Assembly: GCF_005280255.1 (NCBI RefSeq)
Contig: NZ_CP040018.1
Span: 5,456,001-5,520,000, forward strand
Direction of reading: 5' to 3'
From: Arthrobacter sp. 24S4-2
GTDB lineage: Bacteria > Actinomycetota > Actinomycetes > Actinomycetales > Micrococcaceae
DNA length: 64,000 nucleotides
Made by a program: the position numbers and the translations under genes
Part shown: piece by piece, positions 33,299 through 42,309 of the stretch
How the letters are laid out: every line of letters starts with the position of its first letter
Numbering within the stretch: position 1 is the first letter of the stretch
Notes under the pieces: generated by a model
Databases searched by the model: none
Told to the model about the DNA's origin: nothing
What the model saw: only the letters and a program-made list of their open reading frames with translations

Positions 33299-33986
33299 AG
33301 CTGCCGTCCTCCGTTGTGTACCGCGGCGGTTTCCGATTGCCGGCGGTGCGTGTGCCATCTGCCTTGGGTTGCCTCGCGCAGCGGAAACCCGCTGCGCGGC
33401 AGGACTAGTCTTACCAGCCGGCACTGACAGTCTTCGGGCGCCGGCAGAGTGCCGACGACCGCCCTTCCGGCCATCAATCCGGTTATCCCCAGCTTGCGGA
33501 GGTTATCCACAACTGAGCGCCAGCGACGGTTCCCGGGGGCCCGGAAAAGGGTCTTTCCGGACAATGGAAACTAGGTACTTGCGCCCCAAAAACAGGTATC
33601 CCGCTACGTTAGTACCCGTTGCTCTGGCCACCAAGCCCACATACATGCACAGCTGTGGATAAGTTGTGGATTAAGGGCCCCTGCTTGTGCACAGCCTGTG
33701 TGGCTACCTGTGGAAACAAAAAAACTTTGACCCTTAATATGGCCCTGACCTGCGGAAACGCTCGAAATTCCATGTGGATGAAAGATTCTTTTAAGGAACG
33801 TTCATCCACAGCTTTCAGGTTGGCACTGGGGATACTGGCCAGTACGACGGCCCGACGTGACGGAAAATATACTGCTGTTGTGATGTACGCCACGAATACG
33901 GCACCGAATTGACGCGGTCCGGATCAGGCGGTATGCGCGGTCCAGAATATGCTGTGGATAACAGCGAACTGGCATAAGCTCTATTC
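33299..33986. other. 688-bp non-coding region with a DnaA-box cluster
   Basis: Upstream of dnaB and of the divergent 33987 gene. Three perfect DnaA boxes (TTATCCACA or complement) lie at 33503-33511, 33654-33662 and 33953-33961. Four with one mismatch lie at 33483-33491, 33665-33673, 33773-33781 and 33802-33810. A looser one is at 33709-33717. The central part (33710-33800) is relatively A/T-rich. A 97-codon open frame across it (33619-33912) is not convincing. It resembles an origin-like or DnaA-titrating region, but dnaA and dnaN are not in the window. Confidence 0.75.
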
Positions 33987-34454
33987 ATGGGCGATGTACT
34001 GATAGTCATACTGCCTGCCCTCATCTTGGCGGCAGTGATCTGGGCGATCTCGACGGCCCTCAAACCGCGGAACACCGGCATCTCGGACGCGGAGCGCTAT
34101 CAGCTGGAACTGGCCATCCGTTCGCAAGCCCACTACGCCTCCCAGGTAAAGGCAGCCACGGAAGCACGGGCACGGGTTGATGCGGCTACGCGGCCCAGCC
34201 AGAACGAGCAGCAACAGTCGCAGCAGGCTGACCATGCGCGGGCGGCGCTGCATGCCCAGGCCGGGTCAGGTCCGGGCGTTGGAACCCACGGCTACCAGGG
34301 TCCGGTCCTCCCCGGCGGCCAGCTGAACCCGCAATTTGCGCTGCAGCTGCAATCCATGGCCCGCAACGGCCAGAAACTCCAGGCCATCAGGATGCTGCGG
34401 CAAGCCACGCATTCAGATCTCCTGACCGCCAAGAATTATGTAGATCGGCTGTAG
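33987..34454 (+). CDS. membrane-anchored protein with L7/L12-C-terminal-like domain
   Basis: A 155-residue protein with one N-terminal membrane segment (VLIVILPALILAAVIWAIST), a Gln/Ala-rich central linker (SQNEQQQSQQADHARAALHA) and a compact C-terminal helical piece ARNGQKLQAIRMLRQATHSD followed by LLTAKNYVDRL. That piece resembles the factor-binding end of ribosomal protein L7/L12 (K-xx-A-I-K-xx-R-xx-T-G-L-x-E-A-K), a module that recurs in actinobacterial membrane proteins of unknown function. The next gene, 2 bp downstream, encodes a relative. Role unknown. Confidence 0.75.
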   Translation: MGDVLIVILPALILAAVIWAISTALKPRNTGISDAERYQLELAIRSQAHYASQVKAATEARARVDAATRPSQNEQQQSQQADHARAALHAQAGSGPGVGTHGYQGPVLPGGQLNPQFALQLQSMARNGQKLQAIRMLRQATHSDLLTAKNYVDRL

Positions 34455-34456
34455 TA

Positions 34457-35023
34457 ATGGAATCGCTAGTGATCCCCGTTCTAATCCTGCTCGCCGCGGG
34501 AGCGGGCGTTCTGTTGGTTGCCCGCGTCATGGGGCGCCGCGCCGCCGGCCGCAGGGCAGGCGGCCACACGCCGCCAGCCGATCCGGTGGAGCTGGCCCGG
34601 GCCGCAGCGGCCCGGCTCACCGAAGACGAACACCGGCGCCTGTATGCCCTGATCGCCCAAGGCCAGGCCATGGCCGCCATCAAGCTGTACTACGAGGCCT
34701 CAGGCGAGGGCCTGCGGGCCTCCCGTGACGCCGTTGGCGCCCTGGCAGCCCACCCCCAACCGTTTCGCCCAGCAGCCCCTGAGGCCCCGGAGCCGGACGA
34801 CGACGACACCCCCGAGCGATTCCCCTACCGTTACCGGGCCATCGCCAGCAAGGGCGACGTCACCCGCGAGGTCAGCAGCAACATGCTGAACGACGAAATC
34901 TACGGCAGGATCCGCACGCTGGCCCGGAGCGGCGACATTGAGGCCGCGGCAACGGCCCTGACAAAACACTCCGATATTTCCATGAAGCAGGCCAGGGAAT
35001 TCATCGCGTTGCTCGACGACTGA
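34457..35023 (+). CDS. membrane-anchored protein with two L7/L12-like modules
   Basis: A 188-residue relative of the preceding gene product, starting only 2 bp after its stop. One N-terminal membrane helix (SLVIPVLILLAAGAGVLLVA), then two modules: LYALIAQGQAMAAIKLYYEA with SGEGLRASRDAVGAL, and IRTLARSGDIEAAATALTKH with SDISMKQAREFIALL. Each resembles the L7/L12 C-terminal helices. An acidic segment (EPDDDDTPERF) lies between them. The pair looks like a duplicated two-gene unit; function unknown. Confidence 0.75.
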   Translation: MESLVIPVLILLAAGAGVLLVARVMGRRAAGRRAGGHTPPADPVELARAAAARLTEDEHRRLYALIAQGQAMAAIKLYYEASGEGLRASRDAVGALAAHPQPFRPAAPEAPEPDDDDTPERFPYRYRAIASKGDVTREVSSNMLNDEIYGRIRTLARSGDIEAAATALTKHSDISMKQAREFIALLDD

Positions 35024-35100
35024 GTCTTCAGCCCGGGCGGTCGCCCTGAGCCGGGCGGAGGGCTGGCGGCGCTCCCGCGTCAGCTCCTACTGCCCCGCGG

Positions 35101-35727
35101 TCAGCGGCTGTTCGCGATTCCGGCGAGTAGCTGTTCGAACGGCAGGGACTCCGCAATGTCCGCTTTCGGCCGTGGCCGCGCAGCCTCCAGCAGGGCGGCG
35201 AACTCACCCGCTGCCCGGTCGATCCGCACCGAAAGGGGCGAACCGCCGTCGTCCGCGTTGCCCCAGTCCTGGGGGCCGGCGAAGACTCCGGTGGCGGCAA
35301 TGCGCGTCCGGAGGTAGCTGAACAGGGGACGCATCGCGTAGTCCAGGACCATCTGGTGGCGGTCCGTGCCGCCGGTAGCGCCGAGCAGGACAGCCTTGCC
35401 ATCCAGGGACTTGGGGTCAAGCACGTCGATGAAGGACTTGAAGAGGCCGCTGTAGGAAGCACTGAAGACAGGCGTGACGGCGATGATGCCGTCCGAGTCC
35501 TCTACGCCGGCAATCACGTCGGCGAGGCGCGGCGCCGCATAGCCCGTCACGAAATTATTGGCAATGTCCACCGCAAGGTCACGGAGTTCCACAACGTCCA
35601 CGGTCACTACATAGCCGGCTGCGGCCAGTCGCTGTTCGGCTGCCACCGCCAGTTGGTCAGCCAGAAGCCTGCTCGACGACGGGACGCCGAGTCCGGCGGA
35701 AAGGACGGTTATGCGGCGGGTTTCCAC
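35101..35727 (-). CDS. NAD(P)H-dependent FMN reductase (CE1759/MsuE-like)
   Basis: A 208-residue flavodoxin-fold oxidoreductase. The GTG at 35725-35727 is chosen because AGGAGAATACC precedes it; the protein starts VETRRITVLSAGLGVPSSSR, which contains the phosphate-binding loop. Further motifs: DGIIAVTPVFSASYSGLFKS, LDGKAVLLGATGGTDRHQ, and an end LPFEQLLAGIANS, as in CE1759-family FMN reductases. It would supply reduced FMN to a monooxygenase, for example for sulfonate or aromatic oxidation, but no partner gene is adjacent. Confidence 0.86.
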   Translation of the reverse strand: METRRITVLSAGLGVPSSSRLLADQLAVAAEQRLAAAGYVVTVDVVELRDLAVDIANNFVTGYAAPRLADVIAGVEDSDGIIAVTPVFSASYSGLFKSFIDVLDPKSLDGKAVLLGATGGTDRHQMVLDYAMRPLFSYLRTRIAATGVFAGPQDWGNADDGGSPLSVRIDRAAGEFAALLEAARPRPKADIAESLPFEQLLAGIANSR

Positions 35728-35876
35728 GGTATTCTCCTGAAGGTCAGCGTTAAATCCAGAGTACATGCGTTTGCATCTACCTACTAAACCGGCCGGCTGC
35801 GGTGTTTATTCCGGCGCTCCAGGAACGGCTGCGTGGTCATGCTGACAAGACGGGCAGCGTCTGCCAGACTGCCGTC

Positions 35877-36299
35877 ATGGCGGAAAACAAGACCCAGGCA
35901 ACCGAGGCCTCCGTCGGGGAATTCCTGGAGGGCGTGGAGAATCCTGCGCGCCGACGCGATGGCCTGCGGCTACTGGAGCTCATGAAGGAAAACACCGGAG
36001 AGGCCGCCGTGATGTGGGGTCCCAGCATCGTGGGTTTCGGCAGCTACCACTACCGGTACGAGAGCGGCCGTGAGGGCGACACTGTGGCTGTTGGGTTCTC
36101 ACCGCGCAAGGGGAGCCTTTCGCTGTATGGACTCACCTACGCGCCCGAGGCGGCGGAGCTCCTGCCGCGGCTCGGGAAGCATACGATCGGCGCCGGGTGT
36201 CTGTACATCAGCAAATTGACGGATGTGGATGAGGCGGTCCTGGCCGAGCTCATCCGGGCCGGTCACCGGCATTCCACCACCGTGATGCACCAGGGCTAG
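35877..36299 (+). CDS. DUF1801 family protein
   Basis: A 140-residue cytoplasmic protein beginning MAENKTQATEASVGEFLEGV. The family pattern is visible in RRRDGLRLLELMKENTGEAA, the MWGPSIVGFGSYHYRY block and FSPRKGSLSLYG, ending YISKLTDVDEAVLAELIRAG. It is of the YdhG/DUF1801 fold, which has no established function. No Shine-Dalgarno sequence is strong near the ATG. It stands alone, convergent with rplI. Confidence 0.85.
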   Translation: MAENKTQATEASVGEFLEGVENPARRRDGLRLLELMKENTGEAAVMWGPSIVGFGSYHYRYESGREGDTVAVGFSPRKGSLSLYGLTYAPEAAELLPRLGKHTIGAGCLYISKLTDVDEAVLAELIRAGHRHSTTVMHQG

Positions 36300-36327
36300 G
36301 CGCCCGGAGAAAACCTCTGCGTTAAGC

Positions 36328-36376
36328 GCAAAAAGCCCCCGCGGTCGGTTCCGAAGAGGAATCCGAAAGCGGGGGC
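36328..36376 (-). terminator. intrinsic terminator of the rpsF-rplI operon
   Basis: On the minus strand GCCCCCGC (36369-36376) pairs with GCGGGGGC (36335-36342), with a further internal stem in the loop, and is followed by TTTTTGCG. It lies 49 bp after the rplI stop. Confidence 0.85.
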
Positions 36377-36424
36377 CTTCAGCAGTTCAGGACTGCGTAG
36401 TGCTCTGGCGAAGCGCCGGAGGGA

Positions 36425-36877
36425 CTACTTGCCTGCGACTACGTCGAGTTCGATCACAGCGGCAACGTCGTCGTGCAGACGAACGTTGGCCTGGTAGGAA
36501 CCGACCGACTTGATGTGTGCCGGCAGTTCAACCTTGCGCTTGTCGATGCGGCCAAGGCCAGCGGCCTCAACAGCGTCGGCCACATCGCCCTGCTTGACGG
36601 TGCCGAACAGGCGTCCGGTCTCGCCAGCCTTGACGACGAGCTTGACCGGCTTGGCGGAGAGTGCAGCAGCCTGCTTCTGAGCGTCTTCCAGGGAAGCGTG
36701 CTCGCGGGCAACGCGGGCAGCCTTGATGGACTCAACCTGCTTCTCGCCGCCCTTGGACCAGGTCAGAGCGAAACCGCGGGGCAGCAGGTAGTTACGTGCG
36801 TAACCGTCCTTGACCTCGACAACGTCGCCAGCAGCACCGAGACCGGTTACTTCGTGGGTCAGAATGAGCTTTGCCAT
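36425..36877 (-). CDS. rplI: 50S ribosomal protein L9
   Basis: A 150-residue L9. The N-terminal RNA-binding domain is MAKLILTHEVTGLGAAGDVV with VKDGYARNYLLPRGFA, then a long connecting helix (residues about 40-75), then the C-terminal domain with LFGTVKQGDVADAV and IDKRKVELPAHIKSVG. GAAGGGAT lies upstream. Last gene of the rpsF-ssb-rpsR-rplI operon; a terminator follows. Confidence 0.98.
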   Translation of the reverse strand: MAKLILTHEVTGLGAAGDVVEVKDGYARNYLLPRGFALTWSKGGEKQVESIKAARVAREHASLEDAQKQAAALSAKPVKLVVKAGETGRLFGTVKQGDVADAVEAAGLGRIDKRKVELPAHIKSVGSYQANVRLHDDVAAVIELDVVAGK

Positions 36878-36894
36878 GTTAGTTAATCCCTTCC

Positions 36895-37134
36895 TTAGCC
36901 GCGGCCAGCGCCGGAGTAAGGCAGCAGAGCAACTTCGCGGGCGTTCTTGATTGCCTGGGCGATCTTGCGCTGTTCCTGCACCGTGACGCCAGTGACGCGA
37001 CGGGCGCGGATCTTTCCGCGGTCGGAGATGAACTTGCGCAGCAATGCTACGTCCTTGTAGTCGATGACGGTGATGTCAGCGGCCTTCAAGGGGTTGGACT
37101 TTGGTTTGGGCTTACGGAGTTCAGCCTTAGCCAT
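36895..37134 (-). CDS. rpsR: 30S ribosomal protein S18
   Basis: A 79-residue S18 with the family core DYKDVALLRKFISDRGKIRA and RRVTGVTVQEQRKIAQAIKN. It lacks the zinc-binding Cys set of the alternative paralogue, so it is the zinc-independent (C-minus) form. AGGAGC precedes the ATG. It forms a complex with S6, encoded three genes upstream in the same operon. Confidence 0.97.
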   Translation of the reverse strand: MAKAELRKPKPKSNPLKAADITVIDYKDVALLRKFISDRGKIRARRVTGVTVQEQRKIAQAIKNAREVALLPYSGAGRG

Positions 37135-37260
37135 CGTGGAGCTCCTATTCTAGGGAGCCCGTGGATATTGATCCACGGGATGGTGGTGGTCCGACGGCGG
37201 CACTCACCCGGGAGCCGTGAGGCATCCCGGCGGGTTCCGGCGCCGGACCTGAATTATTGG

Positions 37261-37836
37261 TTAGAAGGGAGGTTCGGAATCCGGGCCGTTGCCCCAGCCG
37301 CCGCCCGCATTGCTGACTCCGGGCGTTGCCCAAGGGTCTTCCTGCGCTGCGGGCTGGTTGCCGCCCCATGTTCCGCCGGTGTTGCCGCCCTGGTTTGCAC
37401 CTTGGCCGCCACCGAAGCCACCGCCGCTGTTGCCGCCGCCGAAGCCACCCTGTCCACCCTGACCGCCGGAGCGCTGGGTGCGGTTGACCTTGGCGTTGGC
37501 GTAACGCAGGCTCGGGCCGATTTCATCGACTTCGAGCTCGATAACAGTGCGCTTTTCGCCTTCTTTGGTTTCGTAGGAACGGCTCTTCAAACGGCCGGAA
37601 ACGATAACCCGCATGCCCTTAGTCAGGGATTCTGCAACGTTCTCGGCTGCTTCACGCCATACCGACGCGCGGAGGAACAGGGTTTCCCCGTCCTTCCACT
37701 CATTGGACTGACGATCGAAGGTGCGGGGCGTAGAAGCGATGGTGAAATTCGCTACTGCCGAACCTGACGGTGTGAACCTCAGTTCGGGGTCATTGGTGAG
37801 ATTACCGATGACCGTAATAGTGGTTTCGCCTGCCAT
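37261..37836 (-). CDS. ssb: single-stranded DNA-binding protein
   Basis: A 191-residue SSB. OB-fold of residues 1-110 (MAGETTITVIGNLTNDPELR, FLRASVWREAAENVAESLTK, VVIELEVDEIGPSLRYA), a Gly/Asn/Gln-rich flexible linker, and an acidic tip ending DSEPPF, the site for partner proteins. AAGGAGGCAGTAG lies before the ATG. It is co-transcribed with rpsF and rpsR. Tetramer binding to single-stranded DNA during replication and repair is assumed by family. Confidence 0.97.
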   Translation of the reverse strand: MAGETTITVIGNLTNDPELRFTPSGSAVANFTIASTPRTFDRQSNEWKDGETLFLRASVWREAAENVAESLTKGMRVIVSGRLKSRSYETKEGEKRTVIELEVDEIGPSLRYANAKVNRTQRSGGQGGQGGFGGGNSGGGFGGGQGANQGGNTGGTWGGNQPAAQEDPWATPGVSNAGGGWGNGPDSEPPF

Positions 37837-37891
37837 CTACTGCCTCCTTGTTCGTTCCTGCGGGGTGAAGATTGAATGCCGGGAGCTGAAA

Positions 37892-38197
37892 TTACTCAGC
37901 AACGACCTTCTGCTCTTCGGGGCGGGTGATCTTGGTGCGCATGATGGTCTCATTGAGACTCAGCTGGCGGTCAAGTTCCTTGGCGGTGTCCGGCTTGGCG
38001 GTGAAGTTCACCACTGCGTAGATACCTTCAGTCTTCTTCTTGATTTCGTAAGCCAGGCGACGACGGCCCCAGATGTCAACCTTTTCGATGGTTCCACCAT
38101 CGTTGGTGATGACGTTCAGGAACTTCTGAAGCGTTGGCTCAACGGTACGCTCTTCGACCTCGGGGTCGATGATTACCATCAATTCGTAAGGACGCAT
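37892..38197 (-). CDS. rpsF: 30S ribosomal protein S6
   Basis: A 101-residue S6 beginning MRPYELMVIIDPEVEERTVE. I choose the ATG at 38195-38197, which has AAAGGAGG 11 bp upstream, over a GTG four codons earlier. Family features GTIEKVDIWGRRRLAYEIKK and EGIYAVVNFTA are clear. First gene of the operon with ssb, rpsR and rplI. A small leader hairpin lies upstream and may be the S6:S18 control site. Confidence 0.97.
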   Translation of the reverse strand: MRPYELMVIIDPEVEERTVEPTLQKFLNVITNDGGTIEKVDIWGRRRLAYEIKKKTEGIYAVVNFTAKPDTAKELDRQLSLNETIMRTKITRPEEQKVVAE

Positions 38198-38226
38198 ATG
38201 TGAACCCACCTCCTTTGGGCTAAGCG

Positions 38227-38245
38227 GTTACGGCATTTCCGTAAC
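38227..38245 (-). promoter_or_regulatory. leader hairpin upstream of rpsF, possible S6:S18 control element
   Basis: GTTACGG/CCGTAAC form a perfect 7-bp stem with a 5-nt loop, 30 bp upstream of the rpsF ATG. Many rpsF leaders carry a hairpin bound by the S6:S18 complex. The match to that motif is not complete, so this is a suggestion. Confidence 0.4.
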
Positions 38246-38464
38246 AGGAGGTTCATTTGCGGTGCCGTGCACGTACGGCCACCAAAACGGAGGCAGGACG
38301 CAGCACAGACTTCAATATCCTAGTGCATTTGGGCCGGTTTCGGCGATTCGTGTCCCGTTCAGGCTAGTCCGCGGCGGCGGCGGACGGAATCACCCCCACG
38401 GGCTATGTGGAAAACCGGGCACGAAAGCCCGGCACGGCCTGTTCGCTTGGCTAGAGTACGAGGC

Positions 38465-39133
38465 ATGGACACCACCCCCCACACCACAAGGATCAAACGC
38501 AGCCGGCTGCGGTTTCTTGCCATGGTTGCGGCAGGCCTCGCGGCCTCGGCGGGCACCGGACTGTCCGGACACTGGGTCGAGGCGCCGGCAGTCGGATGGG
38601 GCAGCGCGGCATTGGTCTATGTTGCCTGGGTGTGGCTCGTGGTGGGAAGGCTCGGGCCGGCCGGAACCCGTGCGCACGCGACGTCCGAGGATCCGTCCAG
38701 AAGGACAACGGACCTGCTGATCCTGGTGGCCAACGTTGCCAGCCTGGCCGCTGTAGCCGCGGTTGTGGTGGATTCCCATCGGGCGGACGGTGGCTCGCAA
38801 TTGAGCGGCGGCATGCTGGCCCTCGCTTGCGTGGCCGTGTCCTGGATTCTGGTGCAAACATTGTTCACGCTGCGCTACGCCGAGCTCTACTACAGCACGG
38901 GGAAACGCGGCGGACACGAGGTAGGCGGCATAGATTTCAACCAGGACCGGCCGCCACAGTACACCGACTTCGCCTATCTGGCCACGAGTCTTGGTATGAC
39001 GTACCAGGTGTCTGACACCAATCTGCAGAACCACCTCATCAGGGCCGAGGCCCTCAAGCACAGCCTCCTGTCCTACCTCTTCGGCACAGTCATCCTGGCC
39101 ACCACCATCAACCTGGTGATCGGACTCGCGTAG
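38465..39133 (+). CDS. DUF1345 membrane protein
   Basis: A 222-residue protein with about five membrane helices, beginning MDTTPHTTRIKRSRLRFLAM. Segments: FLAMVAAGLAASAGTGLSGH, AALVYVAWVWLVVGRLGPAG, LLILVANVASLAAVAAVVVD, ALACVAVSWILVQTLFTLRY. The family hallmark follows: YAELYY, then FAYLATSLGMTYQVSDT. Function of DUF1345 is not established. The gene is single and ends at a terminator. Confidence 0.88.
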   Translation: MDTTPHTTRIKRSRLRFLAMVAAGLAASAGTGLSGHWVEAPAVGWGSAALVYVAWVWLVVGRLGPAGTRAHATSEDPSRRTTDLLILVANVASLAAVAAVVVDSHRADGGSQLSGGMLALACVAVSWILVQTLFTLRYAELYYSTGKRGGHEVGGIDFNQDRPPQYTDFAYLATSLGMTYQVSDTNLQNHLIRAEALKHSLLSYLFGTVILATTINLVIGLA

Positions 39134-39140
39134 GGACCGG

Positions 39141-39170
39141 GTGTTCCAACGGGAGGAACACTCGATTTTT
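39141..39170 (+). terminator. intrinsic terminator after the DUF1345 gene
   Basis: GTGTTCC (39141-39147) pairs with GGAACAC (39155-39161), loop 7 nt, then GATTTTT. It marks the left edge of the A/T-richer polysaccharide island. Confidence 0.82.
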
Positions 39171-39374
39171 ACGCACCCGGTACCTGTTTATCGCGGAACG
39201 CTAGTGACCTGGTTCAACGCAAGTTATATTTGCATCAACATGGCACCAGTTGGTCGGGAATTCCACTCCAGATAGAGCGGACTCGGGCTCTCCTTTGAGA
39301 ATCACTGATGCATGACACATGAATACGTCAGCCTAAACTCCACTTTTTTGAAGCAACAATTTAAAGCGTAGTTA

Positions 39375-42112
39375 ATGGGCGGACCCTGGGGAATGGAATG
39401 GGGCCCGATGGTTCTGTTCGGCCGAGAACAAGAAATGGAACGCGTCCTCGCTGTTGTACGGGATCCGCGAGATTCCGCTTTGGCAATTATAGGCGGCCAT
39501 GGAATTGGGAAATCATCGGTACTTGCGGGGATTCCGAATTTACACAACTACAAAACGGTCCTGCTCCGAGTCAATTCTTCGGAATCCGGCTGGCCCTTAT
39601 CCGGCCTGACCGCCGTTCTCAACGGCCTTGATGACCCTGCACTGAGCCAGATCCTCGGCAAATTTAACGACCCCTCCGCCGAAGGTGCTGACTTTTCAGC
39701 CATATCGTCGATGCTCCTTTCCGCGCTACACGACCGATCCGCGCCCAGGACCGTCATTGCGGTTGATGATGCCGATCAAATGGATTCGGCCAGCCGGGTC
39801 GTCATCGGATTCTTAGCCCGACGTCTTGCGAGTACAGGAATCGTCCTGATCACAAGCATGCGAAAAGAGGAATACGAAAGTCCGCTTGCAGGGTTACCAA
39901 CACTTCATTTATCCAACCTCAGCCACGGCAACACCGTGAAAATGCTCGAGGCAATTCCGGGCGCGACAATAAGCACGGCTGCAATTCATGCCGTGGCAAC
40001 AGCTACCCAAGGGGTGCCGCTGGCATCCATTGAACTCCATAAAGAGTTGGTTCAGCGCCAACTGCAAGGCAAGTACGCAATGCCGATTCCCCTGCATTGG
40101 AAAGGGAGTTTCGAATCCGACCTTGAATTATCGGTGGTTGGCCTTTCATCATGCGCCAGGCAGGCACTGGATCTGCTGTCCCTTTCCTACCGCAGCAGCA
40201 TTGATGTTCTGGAAGAACTACCCGTTGATTTGCGGCCCGGAGTTGATGAGATTATTGCGGCCGGCGTCGCGGTCCATTCGGGATCATACGTCCGAATCCA
40301 GAATCAAATGCTTCGCGCGCATGTCTTCTCTGCGATGTCACCCGAAGCGCGGTTGGCCAATCATCGGTTGTTGGCTGACGCTGCGGCAACCAAGGATCCA
40401 CTCGCGTGGCCGTGGCACGTGAGCCACACCGCGGCGCGGCGGGACACGTCGTTCGGACTGCTCCGCTTCGCCGTTGAGTTAGTGCGGGCCGAGGAAACCG
40501 AATTCGCCGTCGAATACATCGAACGCGCTCTTACTATCAACCCTTGGGAGGCCGAGACAGCGGCCCGGTTGACGACTATTGCCGAGGTGCTTTTCAGCAG
40601 GGGTGAGTTCGTCCACGCGAAACGTTACCTCGACTGGGCACAGAGTATCGCCAGAAGCCGAGCCCTGACGCTGCGCCTTACCGGGCTTGATTTCCAGATC
40701 GAACTGATGCGGGGCAACTCTGTGAGACCGAGTATGGTGCTGCGGCTGGTCAAGGAGTTCGGGCACCATGATCCGGCCTTTTCAGCATGCCTCTTGTCCA
40801 TCGCAGCCCTGTATGTGTCGGAGCACTGGGAACTTGGGGAGGCGCACCATCTTCTACAGCACGCGGAACCATTTCTCGGCGATGCTTCCGGCGAAACCCT
40901 GGCAGTCAACAGACGCGCGCAGCTGTTGGCGGCGGCGGTCGGGGGGACATCACGGGAGTCTCCCGGACGGCAGACGGTTCCGGCAACAACTCTGCGGCAT
41001 CGCTGCTTCTAAAGGGCCGTGCCCTCACATACTCGGAAAACTACGAGGGAGCGCGGGACCTCTTTGCAATTGTCCGGAACCTCAGCGCCGTCAGCGATGC
41101 GAACTGGAAGGAGTCGGCTCGCTATTTTGCTGCCGACAATGAGATCCGCTCCGGAAACTTCCGCTCGGCGATCGCCCTTGTTGACGAAATTGCCCGTTCC
41201 GAATCCAGCCAGAAATACCACAAGGGAATGCGGATCATTCTCCTCCTCTGGAGGGCTCATGCCGTAGGCGATGAGCCGGAAGCTCAGTCATGCCTTGCGG
41301 AAGCCCAACGTTTCGCCGCGGCCGGCGCCCAGGCCCCATTGGCGGCCCGCATCGCTGCGTGCCAGGGACAGTTTGCTCTGATGCGCGGCGAACTCGCCGA
41401 AGCATATGCACAACTGAACCGGGCTTCTGAGCTCGGATTGGGCTTTTCCAACCCTGCCCTTTTGCGTTCGGAGCCCGACCTTGTGGAAGTACTCGTAAGG
41501 CTTGGTCATCACCGCGAGGCTGTCCAGGCCCTGACACGGCTGGAGCACCGGTCCTCCGGGCTGAGATCCCGGTGGTTGCAGATGACGATTTCCCGCTCAC
41601 GCGCCTTAGTCACGGATGGTGAACATTCACTTGAACTCTTCGCCCGTTCCTTAGAGGCGTGGACGAGATACGACTCCGTGTTCGAGCGGGCCAGGACGCA
41701 CCTCTGTTATGGCGAACGACTGAAGACATTTGGTCGGCTCAAGGAAGCCAAGGACTCATTCCTGAGAGCCAAGGCGCTCTTCGAAGAAACGGGGGCGGCG
41801 GCGTGGACCCAGCGTGTGGACGCGCTGCTCTTCGACGGCCGAGTCGGGGATATGCCGGAGATCCAAAACCCGGCGCTCCTGCTGCTCTCAGACCACGAGC
41901 GCGAACTCGCTCAGATGGTGGCCCGGGGCCGGCGGAACAAGGAAATAGCGGCATCCCTGTACGTGTCCGTTCGGACAGTTGAAGTTCGACTCACGGGTAT
42001 CTACAGGAAGTTGGGAGTGCAGTCACGCTCACAGCTGACGTCCCTGGTGACCGTCAGGGAACCGCTCCGGGCGGGAGAACTCGTCCGCACAACATCACCG
42101 GTTTCCGTATGA
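39375..42112 (+). pseudogene. large LAL-type LuxR-family regulator (AAA ATPase + HTH), split by a 1-base frameshift
   Basis: About 912 residues if repaired. Domains: an AAA/STAND ATPase with Walker A GGHGIGKSSVL (40-50) and a Walker B-like TVIAVDDADQM; a long helical TPR-like middle (residues about 350-800); and a C-terminal LuxR HTH (LLSDHERELAQMVARGRRNK, then EIAASLYVSVRTVEV). The first frame ends at 41012 with an unrelated tail; the second runs from about 40945 to 42112. The break is in a six-G run (40941-40946): adding one G gives ...AAAVGGDITGVSRTADG. The gene is A/T-richer than the flanks and is preceded by A/T-rich DNA. It is the first gene of the polysaccharide island and likely its regulator. 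Start taken at ATG 39375; ATGs at 39393 and 39408 are alternatives. Confidence 0.85.
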
Positions 42113-42309
42113 ACACCGGCGTCCCGCGGGATTCCCGCAGTTTCCGCAGACTTCCCGCGCGTCGACCGCATGAAGTTCTCTATTCGCGTTCTCCGTCCGG
42201 TGTGAGGGCTAGCTTTTATATGCGGGCATGCACCAAAGAGGGGCAGGCAGCCCGAACGGATCCAACCGCGGCTTCGAACCGCGTTGCTTCAGCGAACGAG
42301 GGGGGAGCA

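Noticed and set aside
33619..33912. Possible 97-residue gene in the dnaB upstream region
   Set aside because: No ribosome binding site, no family resemblance, and the DNA consists largely of DnaA boxes.
37168..37767. Plus-strand 199-codon frame opposite ssb
   Set aside because: A shadow of the Gly-rich ssb linker; Ala-rich repeats are a product of its complement.
42109..42309. Upstream extension of the hypothetical frame to 42109
   Set aside because: It overlaps the regulator stop, has an Arg/Ser-biased composition and no start signal; only the 42310 start has a ribosome binding site.
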